DNA of 6,368 nt from Acidobacteriota bacterium (GCA_021827245.1 JAKAWN010000391.1:1-6368), one strand, 5' to 3'; shown: positions 1-5,317, counted from the stretch's first letter. Numbers and translations are program-made. The notes: generated by a model from the letters alone, not told the origin.

Positions 1-83
1 TCAGGGGACGCGCTTCAATCGGGTTGACGAGCATTATACATTTGATAACCTATGGGGCTATTTTTTCTAGTTACCCATTTCTT

Positions 84-113
84 TTGTTTGACATATCTTC
101 TTGTTTGACATAT
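84..113 (+). repeat. 13-bp direct repeat pair with 17-bp period
   Basis: The 13-mer TTGTTTGACATAT occurs exactly at 84-96 and again at 101-113, separated by four bases, so the copies are 17 bp apart. Each copy contains a perfect TTGACA hexamer (88-93 and 105-110). The pair lies about 100 bp upstream of the OmpA-family start at 216. It may be a duplicated -35 element or a tandem protein-binding site. The sequence shows the repeat directly; any regulatory role is inferred. Confidence 0.75.
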
Positions 114-116
114 TGT
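88..116 (+). promoter_or_regulatory. Candidate sigma-70-type promoter for the OmpA-family gene
   Basis: A consensus -35 hexamer TTGACA at 88-93 is followed after exactly 17 bases by TATTGT at 111-116, which matches four of six positions of the -10 consensus. Transcription would start near 123, giving a leader of roughly 90 bases before the ATG at 216. The second TTGACA at 105-110 has no good -10 at the usual distance. The call rests on consensus matching only. Confidence 0.45.
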
Positions 117-202
117 TGTATGGTTATCGGTTTAGAGACCCTGATGTAGGCTCGTTCCTCTGTGTAAATGACGCGGAGTGCAGAGGAAATTTCTTGTTCG
201 AC

Positions 203-207
203 GGAGG
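203..207 (+). promoter_or_regulatory. Shine-Dalgarno site that fixes the OmpA-family start at 216
   Basis: GGAGG at 203-207 lies eight bases before the ATG at 216. The in-frame upstream ATG at 168 has no comparable site and would put 16 extra polar residues before the signal sequence. The start at 216 is therefore preferred. Confidence 0.75.
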
Positions 208-215
208 TTGACCTG

Positions 216-1949
216 ATGGACCCGCGACGCAAATTCTTCCTGGCGACGGGAATCGTTCTTGCGGTTTTACTCACTATTGTCGCCCCTGCGTTCCCGCGGG
301 GGGACAAGGCGAAGCTGAAGATTCACGTCAGCCCCAAACAGGCTTACGTTTTTGTTGACGGTGCTGCTTTGAAGCAAGGCAGTTGTACGGGTATGTTCTG
401 CACGATCTGGGTTGCTCCCGGCGAACATACGGTTACCGTCCGCAATTACGGTTACGCCCCGGAATCGCGAAAGGTGGATCTCCAGGTTGGAAAGGTTACC
501 AAACTGGATGTTTCTCTGAAGCCTGAGGGAGGCCCAGTGTCGGGCCCCTGGGGGAGAATACAAATCAAGGGCCCCACGCACGCGGCGGTCCTTCTTGACG
601 GAAAGAGCCCTGCCTTTTTCGTTGGGCATGTCGACGAGTTCGACAACAGTTTTATCTGGCAGCAACAACTTCTCGTCCACCCCGGGACCTACCAGGTGAC
701 GGTGACTTGGTGGGGCAAGACGATCTGGTCCGGCCCCGTCACCGTCAAGGCTAACGAGCGTGTCATCGTCAAAATTCACGATGATCACGCGAGTCAGAAG
801 ACAAAGCCGTGGAAGCGCCTTGCTAAACTGACTTCACCGATACCGCGCTTCAAGGCTGGAATCTCAACCGCCAGAGTGGCAGTTGCCCCGACAACCGGTA
901 CGTTTTCTGCCAGCGAAACCAGCATCAAATGCGGAGGGTCCAGCCAGCTCAGTTGGTCATCGGCCAACGCCGTGGAGAACGAGATCAGCAATATCGGCAA
1001 GGTTGATGCCAGCGGCAATCAAACCGTGGAGCCCAAGCAGACAACGACGTATGAATTTACGGCTGCGGGGCCTGGTGGGATTGTCAAGAAGAGCGAAACC
1101 GTCAATGTTGACTCAACGATTCAGGCTTCGCTTACGGTTAGTCCAAGCGAGGTTCGATATCACAAGGTAGGCAACAAGGTTGTCGAGCAGCAATCAGCCA
1201 CGCTGTCATGGTCGACCACTAATGCTGAGTCGGTTTCCATCGATCCCTTCGGTTCTGTGAGCACAAGCGGGAGCAGAACGATTACCCCGACACCCACGCA
1301 AACCGGCTACGGACCCGTCGATGAAACCAGGACATATACCTTGCATGCCACAAACGAATGCGGCGGCTCGCAAACGGAGACTGCTACGCTCCATATCGTC
1401 GGTCTCATTGAGCGTGCTCATGTAAAAGTTGCCTTGACCAGCGTCTTCTTCCCGACCAACTGGCCGAACCGGGCCCACAAGAATCTCGGCCTGTTGCGCA
1501 GCCAGCAGGAAGCCCTGGACAAGCTGGCCGAAACCTTTATCAAGCATCACGAGGCCGAACCTGATTCCAGGCTGGTGCTTGAGGCCCACGCTGATATCCG
1601 AGGGTCGAAGCGTTACAACCAGGAACTCTCTGAATGGCGAGGCGAGATTGTCAAGGACTACCTCGTAAGCAAGGGCGTTCCTGCCGACCTGATCGATATC
1701 AAGGCCTATGGCAAGACTCAGGAGCTCAGCCTTGCAGAGGTGAAAAAGCTCGAGGGCGAGAATCCCAACAAGCCGGAGAAAATTCGGAACTGGTTTGACG
1801 AAGTTCTGGCCCATAACCGGCGTGTGGACACGGTCCTGATGCCCAACAACCTCCGATCCACGCCGTACTACCCGTACAACGCGCCTGATGTGACCATTCT
1901 GCACATGAGGCCGATGCCATCGCTCCAGCGTGTCAAGAGCGCCGAATAG
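216..1949 (+). CDS. Exported OmpA-family protein with PEGA-like and Ig-like domains
   Basis: This 577-residue protein is predicted to be exported and to bind peptidoglycan through its C-terminal domain. It starts with a basic RRK segment and a hydrophobic stretch (about 7-25) ending in APA, a plausible signal peptidase site. Two PEGA-like beta modules follow (about 34-104 and 113-190); the first carries a VFVDG motif and two cysteines, C57 and C62. Two Ig-like repeats lie at about 227-300 and 303-395, each with an LSWS strand and a TTTYEFTA- or TRTYTLHA-type strand. The OmpA/Pal-like domain begins near 396. D460 and R475 fall exactly where OmpA proteins hold the diaminopimelate-binding Asp and Arg, within a NxxLSxxR motif. 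NRRVD follows at 534-538, after a charged insertion. The tail past NRRVD is rich in Tyr and Pro and resembles acidobacterial OmpA proteins I recall. It is monocistronic, with its own promoter candidate and terminator. Cell-wall anchoring is inferred from the family. Confidence 0.9.
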   Translation: MDPRRKFFLATGIVLAVLLTIVAPAFPRGDKAKLKIHVSPKQAYVFVDGAALKQGSCTGMFCTIWVAPGEHTVTVRNYGYAPESRKVDLQVGKVTKLDVSLKPEGGPVSGPWGRIQIKGPTHAAVLLDGKSPAFFVGHVDEFDNSFIWQQQLLVHPGTYQVTVTWWGKTIWSGPVTVKANERVIVKIHDDHASQKTKPWKRLAKLTSPIPRFKAGISTARVAVAPTTGTFSASETSIKCGGSSQLSWSSANAVENEISNIGKVDASGNQTVEPKQTTTYEFTAAGPGGIVKKSETVNVDSTIQASLTVSPSEVRYHKVGNKVVEQQSATLSWSTTNAESVSIDPFGSVSTSGSRTITPTPTQTGYGPVDETRTYTLHATNECGGSQTETATLHIVGLIERAHVKVALTSVFFPTNWPNRAHKNLGLLRSQQEALDKLAETFIKHHEAEPDSRLVLEAHADIRGSKRYNQELSEWRGEIVKDYLVSKGVPADLIDIKAYGKTQELSLAEVKKLEGENPNKPEKIRNWFDEVLAHNRRVDTVLMPNNLRSTPYYPYNAPDVTILHMRPMPSLQRVKSAE

Positions 1950-1975
1950 CGGAAGCATCGAGTTTAGGCATAGCT

Positions 1976-2017
1976 GTGCCCTGTCGTCCTAACCGAACGG
2001 CAGGGCACTTTGCTTTT
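1976..2017 (+). terminator. Intrinsic terminator after the OmpA-family gene
   Basis: Bases 1976-1987 pair with 1997-2008 to form a 12-bp stem that includes one G.T wobble, with a 9-base loop. The right arm CGGCAGGGCAC is followed at once by TTTGCTTTT. It starts 26 bases after the stop codon, which fits rho-independent termination on the + strand. The minus strand lacks a comparable T-run, so bidirectional action is unlikely. Confidence 0.85.
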
Positions 2018-2096
2018 CACGGGGAAGGGACAGCGTCGGAAATATGCGCCAAATGGAAGCCTCTTCCTGCAGTTTCTATGAGGACATAGCCTAACA

Positions 2097-2417
2097 TTAT
2101 TCGGCAAACCGAGCCTGACACTTCATTTCTGACCGTCTTTTCGCCCTCCAAGAGTTGCCGTGATGGCTGGCTCTGCGTTGCGGGAAGGGGATGCTCAGGA
2201 CCAGACAAGAGCCTGCGGCCAAGACAAGAATCTTCGCGGTCATGGCGCTGATGGCCCAAAATCTGCTCTGCTGATGAACAAGCGCCCACCACGTTCGTGC
2301 GGCAAAGGCCAGCCCTATCACAAGCAGGAATGCCCCGCCCAGATAGAGTGTCAGCAAAACACAGCAGAGAACGAAGGCTGATGGGCCATGTTGTAGACGT
2401 TCAACGATCGCCGCCAT
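2097..2417 (-). CDS. Small predicted two-helix membrane protein of unknown function
   Basis: I do not recognise this 106-residue protein. It has two strongly hydrophobic segments (about residues 14-40 and 55-78), joined by a short loop containing RTWWALVHQQSRFW. A basic C-terminal tail rich in Arg, Lys and His follows, suggesting a cytoplasmic C-terminus. A TGA lies directly before the ATG in the same frame, so translation cannot begin further upstream. Ribosome binding is weak: only a GGCGGA-like stretch sits upstream. Codon use looks natural, with many ctg, gcc, ggc and atc codons, and no better gene competes on the other strand. It runs convergently toward the OmpA-family gene and divergently from the PEBP gene. 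It could still be a chance open frame, since short hydrophobic frames do arise by chance. Confidence 0.45.
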   Translation of the reverse strand: MAAIVERLQHGPSAFVLCCVLLTLYLGGAFLLVIGLAFAARTWWALVHQQSRFWAISAMTAKILVLAAGSCLVLSIPFPQRRASHHGNSWRAKRRSEMKCQARFAE

Positions 2418-2576
2418 TCACACCGATTCCGCCACTCTGCTGGGGGCCATCGCTTAGATCCGAAGAAGCGCAGCCAGGGATTATTCGAATCGAAATCCCA
2501 GACTTTCCATTCGTCAGTTCCATCACAAGACTGGAGCTCTTCTGAGGACGAATTGGTGCCAGCCCCTACTTAGGTG

Positions 2577-2585
2577 TGGTATACG
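2577..2585 (+). promoter_or_regulatory. Candidate extended -10 promoter for the PEBP lipoprotein gene
   Basis: TGGTATACG at 2577-2585 has the TGn spacing of an extended -10 element, with TATACG matching four of six positions. A TTGGTG at 2553-2558 is too far upstream (21-base gap) to be a good -35. The start point would be near 2592, about 50 bases before the ATG at 2641. Confidence 0.3.
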
Positions 2586-2640
2586 TTTCTGAAGAGCCTT
2601 TTTCTGCAATGGCGGCCTTGAACGAAGGGAGAAAAAGTCA

Positions 2641-3285
2641 ATGCGTCTGTTCCATCGAAATTGCAACTCTTCATTTTTCCGGATCCTTTCCCGGTCCCTT
2701 CACGTTCCGGTGCGGCCTGTCCCCAGGCTTTGTGGCACCCTGGTACTCCTGTTGGTGCTGGCGCCTGTTGCTTCTTGCGGCAGCTCTGCGCTGAGTTCAC
2801 ACCGGAGGGCGGACCCCGCGCCTTCGGGATTTCGGATTGCGAGCACCGCTTTCAGTGAAGGTGAATTTATTCCCAGCCGGTTTACTTGCAACGGGGAAGA
2901 TATCTCTCCTGCCTTGAGATGGACGGCCCCTCCTAACGGCACACGCAGCTTCATTCTCATTGTTGAAGACCCGGACGCGCCTGGCGGTGTTTGGACGCAT
3001 TGGGTCGTGTATAACCTGCCCGCACAGGCGAGGGCGATGCCCGAGAATGTGCCTATGCAGGAGACCCTTCCCACAGGCGGGCTTCAGGGGTTGAACAGCT
3101 TCGGACACATTGGATACGGTGGCCCATGTCCGCCGCCCGGCAACCCGCACCACTATTTCTTCCGGCTCTATGCGCTGGATACCACGCTGAGCCTGAAAGC
3201 GGGCGCTTCCAAGGCAGAGGTTCTTGGGGCGGCCAAGGGACACTTTCTGGGTGAAGCTCAGTTGATGGGGCGGTTCAAACGCTAA
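2641..3285 (+). CDS. PEBP-family (YbhB/YbcL-like) lipoprotein
   Basis: The 214-residue product is a phosphatidylethanolamine-binding-protein-family member, predicted to be lipid-anchored in the envelope. AAGGGAG at 2625-2631 lies nine bases before the ATG and supports this start. An unusually long n-region (about 30 residues with several Arg) precedes a hydrophobic core and the lipobox VASC, so the mature protein would begin at C46. The PEBP domain runs from about 64 to the end. It opens with FRIASTAF and carries the family's ligand-site motifs: DPDAP at 110-114, H120 in WTHW, and GPCPPPG at 161-167 followed by HHYFFRLYALD. The domain length, about 150 residues, matches bacterial YbhB-type proteins (158 residues in E. 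coli). Bacterial members are often annotated as Raf-kinase-inhibitor-like, but their ligand is generally unknown and this name implies no kinase role. It stands alone, with no adjoining co-directional gene within 300 bases. Confidence 0.93.
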   Translation: MRLFHRNCNSSFFRILSRSLHVPVRPVPRLCGTLVLLLVLAPVASCGSSALSSHRRADPAPSGFRIASTAFSEGEFIPSRFTCNGEDISPALRWTAPPNGTRSFILIVEDPDAPGGVWTHWVVYNLPAQARAMPENVPMQETLPTGGLQGLNSFGHIGYGGPCPPPGNPHHYFFRLYALDTTLSLKAGASKAEVLGAAKGHFLGEAQLMGRFKR

Positions 3286-3340
3286 ACGGCAGGAATTCGT
3301 CCGAGGCTGCAATTCTTACTCACTGTGCGCGCAAGGGACA

Positions 3341-3396
3341 ATACTTATTAGAAGGACAAAACCGCAGCAGGCGAAAATCTAAATAAGTATCTTATT
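3341..3396. repeat. AT-rich nested inverted repeats
   Basis: ATACTTAT at 3341-3348 has its exact inverse ATAAGTAT at 3383-3390. The second arm is shared with another perfect palindrome: AATAAG (3382-3387), TAT, CTTATT (3391-3396). The two pairings are mutually exclusive, so the patch could switch folds or be bound by a dimeric regulator. It lies just upstream of the extended -10 at 3404. Function is unknown. Confidence 0.55.
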
Positions 3397-3403
3397 ATGA
3401 ATA

Positions 3404-3412
3404 TGTTACAAT
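3404..3412 (+). promoter_or_regulatory. Candidate extended -10 promoter in the AT-rich patch
   Basis: TGTTACAAT at 3404-3412 matches TGn plus a five-of-six -10 hexamer (TACAAT). No good -35 lies 17 bases upstream, which extended -10 promoters can tolerate. Transcription from near 3419 would give a leader of about 330 bases before the gene at 3749. Confidence 0.35.
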
Positions 3413-3541
3413 TTATTAAAGTTTGCTGTGGCGAAAATCCCGCCCGTCCCATTTTGGCCAAGCAAGGCAATGCCTAGCCTACATAAGGAGCCTCCATACA
3501 AGCCCCGCTGACCAGCTCGCGAACTGGCGGCCTGATGCCGG

Positions 3542-3569
3542 TTGCGACCGAGCCACTCAGGTGTATACT
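3542..3569 (+). promoter_or_regulatory. Candidate promoter for the secreted-protein gene
   Basis: TTGCGA at 3542-3547 (four of six) is followed after 16 bases by TATACT at 3564-3569 (five of six). The start point would be near 3576, leaving a leader of about 170 bases. It competes with the candidate at 3404-3412; the sequence alone does not decide between them. Confidence 0.35.
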
Positions 3570-3712
3570 GTGGTCGGCAATGATGCCCAAGCTGGAATTC
3601 CGGACCGGAAGGCCCACTGGCCGTTGCGGGCAGTTCCGCCGGCGGATGAGAACGAGCGGGCGAATCGAGACCGGAAGCAGTACCTGCTCCACAACTTACC
3701 AATAACTGACGA

Positions 3713-3731
3713 ACGGTGGAGGCCCCACCGT
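3713..3731 (+). other. mRNA hairpin just before the ribosome binding site
   Basis: ACGGTGG (3713-3719) pairs perfectly with CCACCGT (3725-3731) around a 5-base loop. The stem ends five bases before the AAGGAG site (3737-3742) of the gene at 3749. It leaves the ribosome binding site open and has no T-run, so it is more likely a leader stability or spacing element than a terminator. Confidence 0.5.
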
Positions 3732-3736
3732 CAGGA

Positions 3737-3742
3737 AAGGAG
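3737..3742 (+). promoter_or_regulatory. Shine-Dalgarno site that fixes the start at 3749
   Basis: AAGGAG lies six bases before the ATG at 3749. The in-frame ATG at 3716 would add eleven residues, sits inside the hairpin and lacks such a site. The shorter product also begins directly with MKRK and a signal peptide. Confidence 0.8.
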
Positions 3743-3748
3743 AAACTG

Positions 3749-4249
3749 ATGAAGAGGAAGATCGCTATTTCAACGGCCGTGCTGGCCGTGCTAGTTCTCG
3801 TGTTAGGCCAAGTCGGCGCCCGGGCTGCCGACGCCAACCAGACGCTCAAATTGAAATTGAGATACAACGGCGCCGAAACAGTGGACACCGCTCACCCGCT
3901 TTACGTCCTTGTGTTCGATGCCGATCCTTACACGGCGAAGACGCTGGTCGATTCCACTGGCGACGCCACGCCTCCCGCGCCTGAGCAGGACGTCTGCCAC
4001 ATCTTGCGGCGCGTCACCGCCACGCGGTACCACGCGACCCTCACTTTCAGTAATCTTAGTGTCCCAACGGTCTATGTGATAGCGTTTCTGGACAAGTCGG
4101 GGAAGTATGACGGCCACTCCAACGTTCCCCCCGGCTCGCCGATGACGATCTACGGAAAAGGTATCGACCAACCGGAGCCCATCCATCTCAAGGAAGGAAA
4201 GACCACGGTGGTCTCCCTCAACTTCGACGATTCTTACCAAGCGCGCTAG
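3749..4249 (+). CDS. Secreted protein of unknown function, predicted beta-sandwich
   Basis: The 166-residue product has a clear signal peptide: MKRK, a hydrophobic core from about 5 to 20, and cleavage likely after ARA (residue 26). The mature 140 residues are rich in alternating hydrophobic strands, for example LKLKLRY (33-39), LYVLVFD (51-57), VYVIAFLD (108-115) and TTVVSLNFDD (152-161). An AFLDKSGKYDG segment (112-122), then PGSPMTIYG and a final strand ending in FDD, resemble small transthyretin- or carboxypeptidase-regulatory-like domains, but I cannot name a family. There is one cysteine in the mature part and no catalytic motif I can see. The gene has a strong ribosome binding site and no adjoining operon partner. 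The fold is inferred; the function is unknown. Confidence 0.85.
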   Translation: MKRKIAISTAVLAVLVLVLGQVGARAADANQTLKLKLRYNGAETVDTAHPLYVLVFDADPYTAKTLVDSTGDATPPAPEQDVCHILRRVTATRYHATLTFSNLSVPTVYVIAFLDKSGKYDGHSNVPPGSPMTIYGKGIDQPEPIHLKEGKTTVVSLNFDDSYQAR

Positions 4250-4255
4250 GCGCGC
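4241..4255 (+). other. GC-only palindrome enclosing the stop codon
   Basis: GCGCGC (4241-4246), the TAG stop (4247-4249) and GCGCGC (4250-4255) form a perfect 6-bp stem whose 3-base loop is the stop codon. There is no T-run, so it is not a classical terminator. It may protect the 3' end or may be chance in GC-rich DNA. Confidence 0.45.
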
Positions 4256-4302
4256 AGTGCCGACCGGAGATGATCGCTCCAGGGCTTCAGGAGATTCTTT
4301 CG

Positions 4303-4320
4303 CCCTGCCGGTGCAGGGTT
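4303..4320 (+). terminator. Weak terminator-like hairpin after the secreted-protein gene
   Basis: CCCTGC (4303-4308) pairs with GCAGGG (4313-4318) around a CGGT loop and is followed by only two Ts. It is the first hairpin after the stop codon and lies in non-coding DNA. Without a T-tract, efficient intrinsic termination is doubtful. Confidence 0.3.
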
Positions 4321-4458
4321 CACATGCGGAGGATTGCCGCCCCATGACCCATTTTATGGGCTAAGGTCTTCCGCTCCATCCAAGATCTGCTTTAAGCCGC
4401 ATGTCCGAGAGGTTATCTGAGCGCAACAGGAAAGCCGTGGTTCCCAGGGCGGCACGAA

Positions 4459-4647
4459 CGTTGAATTCAGGGGGCGGGAGCTCACTCGCTCCTTAACCGC
4501 CGTCCAACAAGAAATTCCACGCCGCGCGCCCCGGAAAGAGGGTGGTGACTCAGTTCGTTCCGTATTCTGTGGCGCGGCCGTCTTGGTCGTGTGTCTTGAG
4601 CGCAGCACGGGCGAGGACGCCCGTGCCACAAATCAAATTGAGTCACT
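4459..4647 (+). repeat. 189-bp dispersed repeat, copy A
   Basis: This segment aligns without a gap to copy B at 4951-5139 in the same direction, with 14 differences in 189 positions (175 identical, about 93%). It begins CGTTGAATTCAGG and ends GAGTCAC. Its second half (4545-4646) is bounded by a 7-bp inverted repeat, GTGACTC and GAGTCAC. Inside are a stem CGGCCG/TGGTCG (4575-4589) and a perfect 9-bp stem GCACGGGCG/CGCCCGTGC with an AGGA loop (4605-4626). It encodes no convincing protein. Such palindromic intergenic repeats suggest a REP- or MITE-like family, but no mobilising gene is present here. Confidence 0.9.
4545..4646. repeat. 102-bp palindromic core of copy A
   Basis: GTGACTC at 4545-4551 and GAGTCAC at 4640-4646 are exact inverses. 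A nested TGTGGC (4568-4573) can pair with GCCACA (4625-4630), partly competing with the 9-bp hairpin at 4605-4626. The core can thus fold into an outer stem with two inner hairpins, like a small multi-branched RNA or a foldback DNA element. Confidence 0.65.
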
Positions 4648-4827
4648 ACCCGGGAAGATGGTGGCCGCACAGGTCACAAGAAACCGCGATGCAGGCGTGC
4701 CCCGCGCGTCCGGCACGGTCTATCGCGAGCTTTTGAAGAAGTGAAACGAAGTGAGGATTCGGACTGTGTCCAAATTATCCGGCTGCGTACCGCTTCGGGA
4801 AGTGTAGGGGCCTTCGTCGGAGACGCC

Positions 4828-4949
4828 GGCTGGCGCAGACGCTTGCCTTTAAGTGTCTGATGCGATCTCGCGAAGCGAGACCTTCCTATTGCCTGAAACC
4901 AGCCCTTTCGGGGAATCGCAGACCCCACAAACCGGCGTCTGCGCCAGCC
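4828..4949. repeat. 122-bp element with perfect 15-bp inverted ends
   Basis: GGCTGGCGCAGACGC (4828-4842) is the exact inverse of GCGTCTGCGCCAGCC (4935-4949). Inside, TGCGAT (4861-4866) can pair with ATCGCA (4915-4920), and a 6-bp stem with a GAA loop lies at 4866-4880. A small CCC/GGG hairpin lies at 4903-4912. The right end is one base from repeat B. It could be a miniature inverted-repeat element or a structured RNA; it is too short to encode a transposase. No clear target-site duplication is visible at its ends. Confidence 0.6.
4866..4880. other. GCGAAGC hairpin inside the 122-bp element
   Basis: TCTCGC (4866-4871), GAA and GCGAGA (4875-4880) form a perfect stem capped by GCGAAGC, a sequence known to make an unusually stable single-stranded DNA mini-hairpin. 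It shares its first base with the larger TGCGAT/ATCGCA pairing, so it would stack beside it as an inner branch. Confidence 0.55.
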
Positions 4950-4950
4950 C

Positions 4951-5139
4951 CGTTGAATTCAGGGAGCGCGAGTTCACTCGCGGCTTAACCGCCGTCCAAC
5001 AAGAAATTCCAAGCTCCGCGCCCCGGAAAGAGGGTGGTGACTCGGTTCGTTCCGTATTCTGTGGCGCGGCCATCTTGGCCGTCTGTTTTGTGCGCAGCAC
5101 GGGCGAGGACGCCCGTGCCACAAATCAAATTGAGTCACT
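4951..5139 (+). repeat. 189-bp dispersed repeat, copy B
   Basis: This is the second copy, 492 bp downstream of copy A and in the same direction. It begins two bases after the inverted-repeat element ends. In this copy the internal stem is CGGCCA/TGGCCG (5067-5081): both differences from copy A in that stem keep it paired, one turning G.T into A-T and the other G.T into G-C. The 9-bp hairpin at 5097-5118 is unchanged. Near its start, CGCGAGT/ACTCGCG (4967-4982) forms a 7-bp hairpin; copy A makes a different hairpin there. Confidence 0.9.
5037..5138. repeat. 102-bp palindromic core of copy B
   Basis: GTGACTC at 5037-5043 and GAGTCAC at 5132-5138 bound the same core as in copy A, with both bounding arms unchanged between copies. 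The conserved ends and inner hairpins suggest that the core, rather than the whole 189 bp, may be the folding or recognised unit. Confidence 0.65.
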
Positions 5140-5211
5140 GCGCGCTTCCCCACGTGGCGCTCCCGCGGAAACTTTCCCGGCCGCGCTCTTCACAATGGAA
5201 GAGGCTAGCAT
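5125..5211 (-). pseudogene. Possible 5' stump of a gene cut off by repeat B
   Basis: On the minus strand, AAAGGAGG (5224-5217) lies five bases before an ATG (5211-5209), an ideal ribosome binding arrangement in otherwise gene-less DNA. The frame runs 28 codons and stops at 5127-5125, about a dozen bases inside the end of repeat B. This would fit a coding sequence interrupted by the repeat, but the peptide has no recognisable family. The same bases also form the hairpin at 5201-5220, so the strong site may be a by-product of that palindrome. Confidence 0.2.
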
Positions 5212-5225
5212 AATAGCCTCCTTTT
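5201..5225 (+). terminator. Terminator-like hairpin downstream of repeat B
   Basis: GAGGCTA (5201-5207) and TAGCCTC (5214-5220) form a perfect 7-bp stem with a 6-base loop, followed by CTTTT. It could stop + strand transcription leaving the repeat block. No gene directly upstream needs it, so its role is uncertain. Confidence 0.4.
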
Positions 5226-5317
5226 GTCAAGCAAATTCCCGCAGCAAATTCGCCCGCCGTGGCTAGAGGGCGGGGAAATCAGGCCGCCGCTCCTGCGGTC
5301 CGCGCTCCGCTTGTGTA

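Larger units (their letters stand above)
3286..3748. other. Gene-less interval between PEBP and the secreted-protein gene
   Basis: No convincing coding region lies in these 463 bases. The first part is mixed, then an AT-rich patch (about 3340-3420) carries palindromes, and the rest is GC-rich. Two promoter candidates, a short AGGC/GCCT hairpin (3465-3475) and a hairpin beside the ribosome binding site are listed separately. The open frame at 3423-3749 has no hydrophobic or domain pattern and overlaps the next start, so I read this interval as a long leader or spacer. Confidence 0.6.

Noticed and set aside
267..788. 173-codon minus-strand open frame opposite the N-terminal part of the OmpA-family gene
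   Set aside because: It is antisense to the PEGA-like modules and has no family features.
1206..1958. 250-codon minus-strand open frame opposite the OmpA-family gene
   Set aside because: It lies fully antisense to a gene with clear domains, has no recognisable motif, and is the kind of frame expected opposite GC-rich coding DNA.
2797..3312. 171-codon minus-strand open frame over the PEBP gene
   Set aside because: It is a shadow of the PEBP reading frame, whose motifs are unambiguous.
3397..3477. 26-codon + strand frame in the AT-rich patch, a possible leader peptide
   Set aside because: It has no ribosome binding site, and its start overlaps the extended -10 candidate, so it could not be translated from that promoter.
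3423..3749. 108-codon + strand open frame before the secreted-protein gene
   Set aside because: Its composition is Arg/Pro-rich without hydrophobic pattern or motif, it lacks a good ribosome binding site, and its stop codon overlaps the next ATG by one base only by chance of frame.
4634..4744. Short + strand frame ending in YRELLKK at the edge of repeat A, considered as the C-terminal remnant of a lost gene
   Set aside because: Only about 30 codons are open and I cannot match them to a family; too little to call a pseudogene.
4354..5121. Two minus-strand open frames (4354-4629 and 4849-5121) with nearly the same N-terminal half, which could look like a paralogous gene pair
   Set aside because: The similarity is entirely explained by the 189-bp repeat at the DNA level. 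The sequences diverge where the repeat ends, lack ribosome binding sites and show no domain, so they are likely false hypothetical proteins.
4853..5266. 137-codon + strand open frame across repeat B
   Set aside because: It runs through the inverted-repeat element and repeat B without any domain pattern. Its frame is not kept as a unit in copy A.
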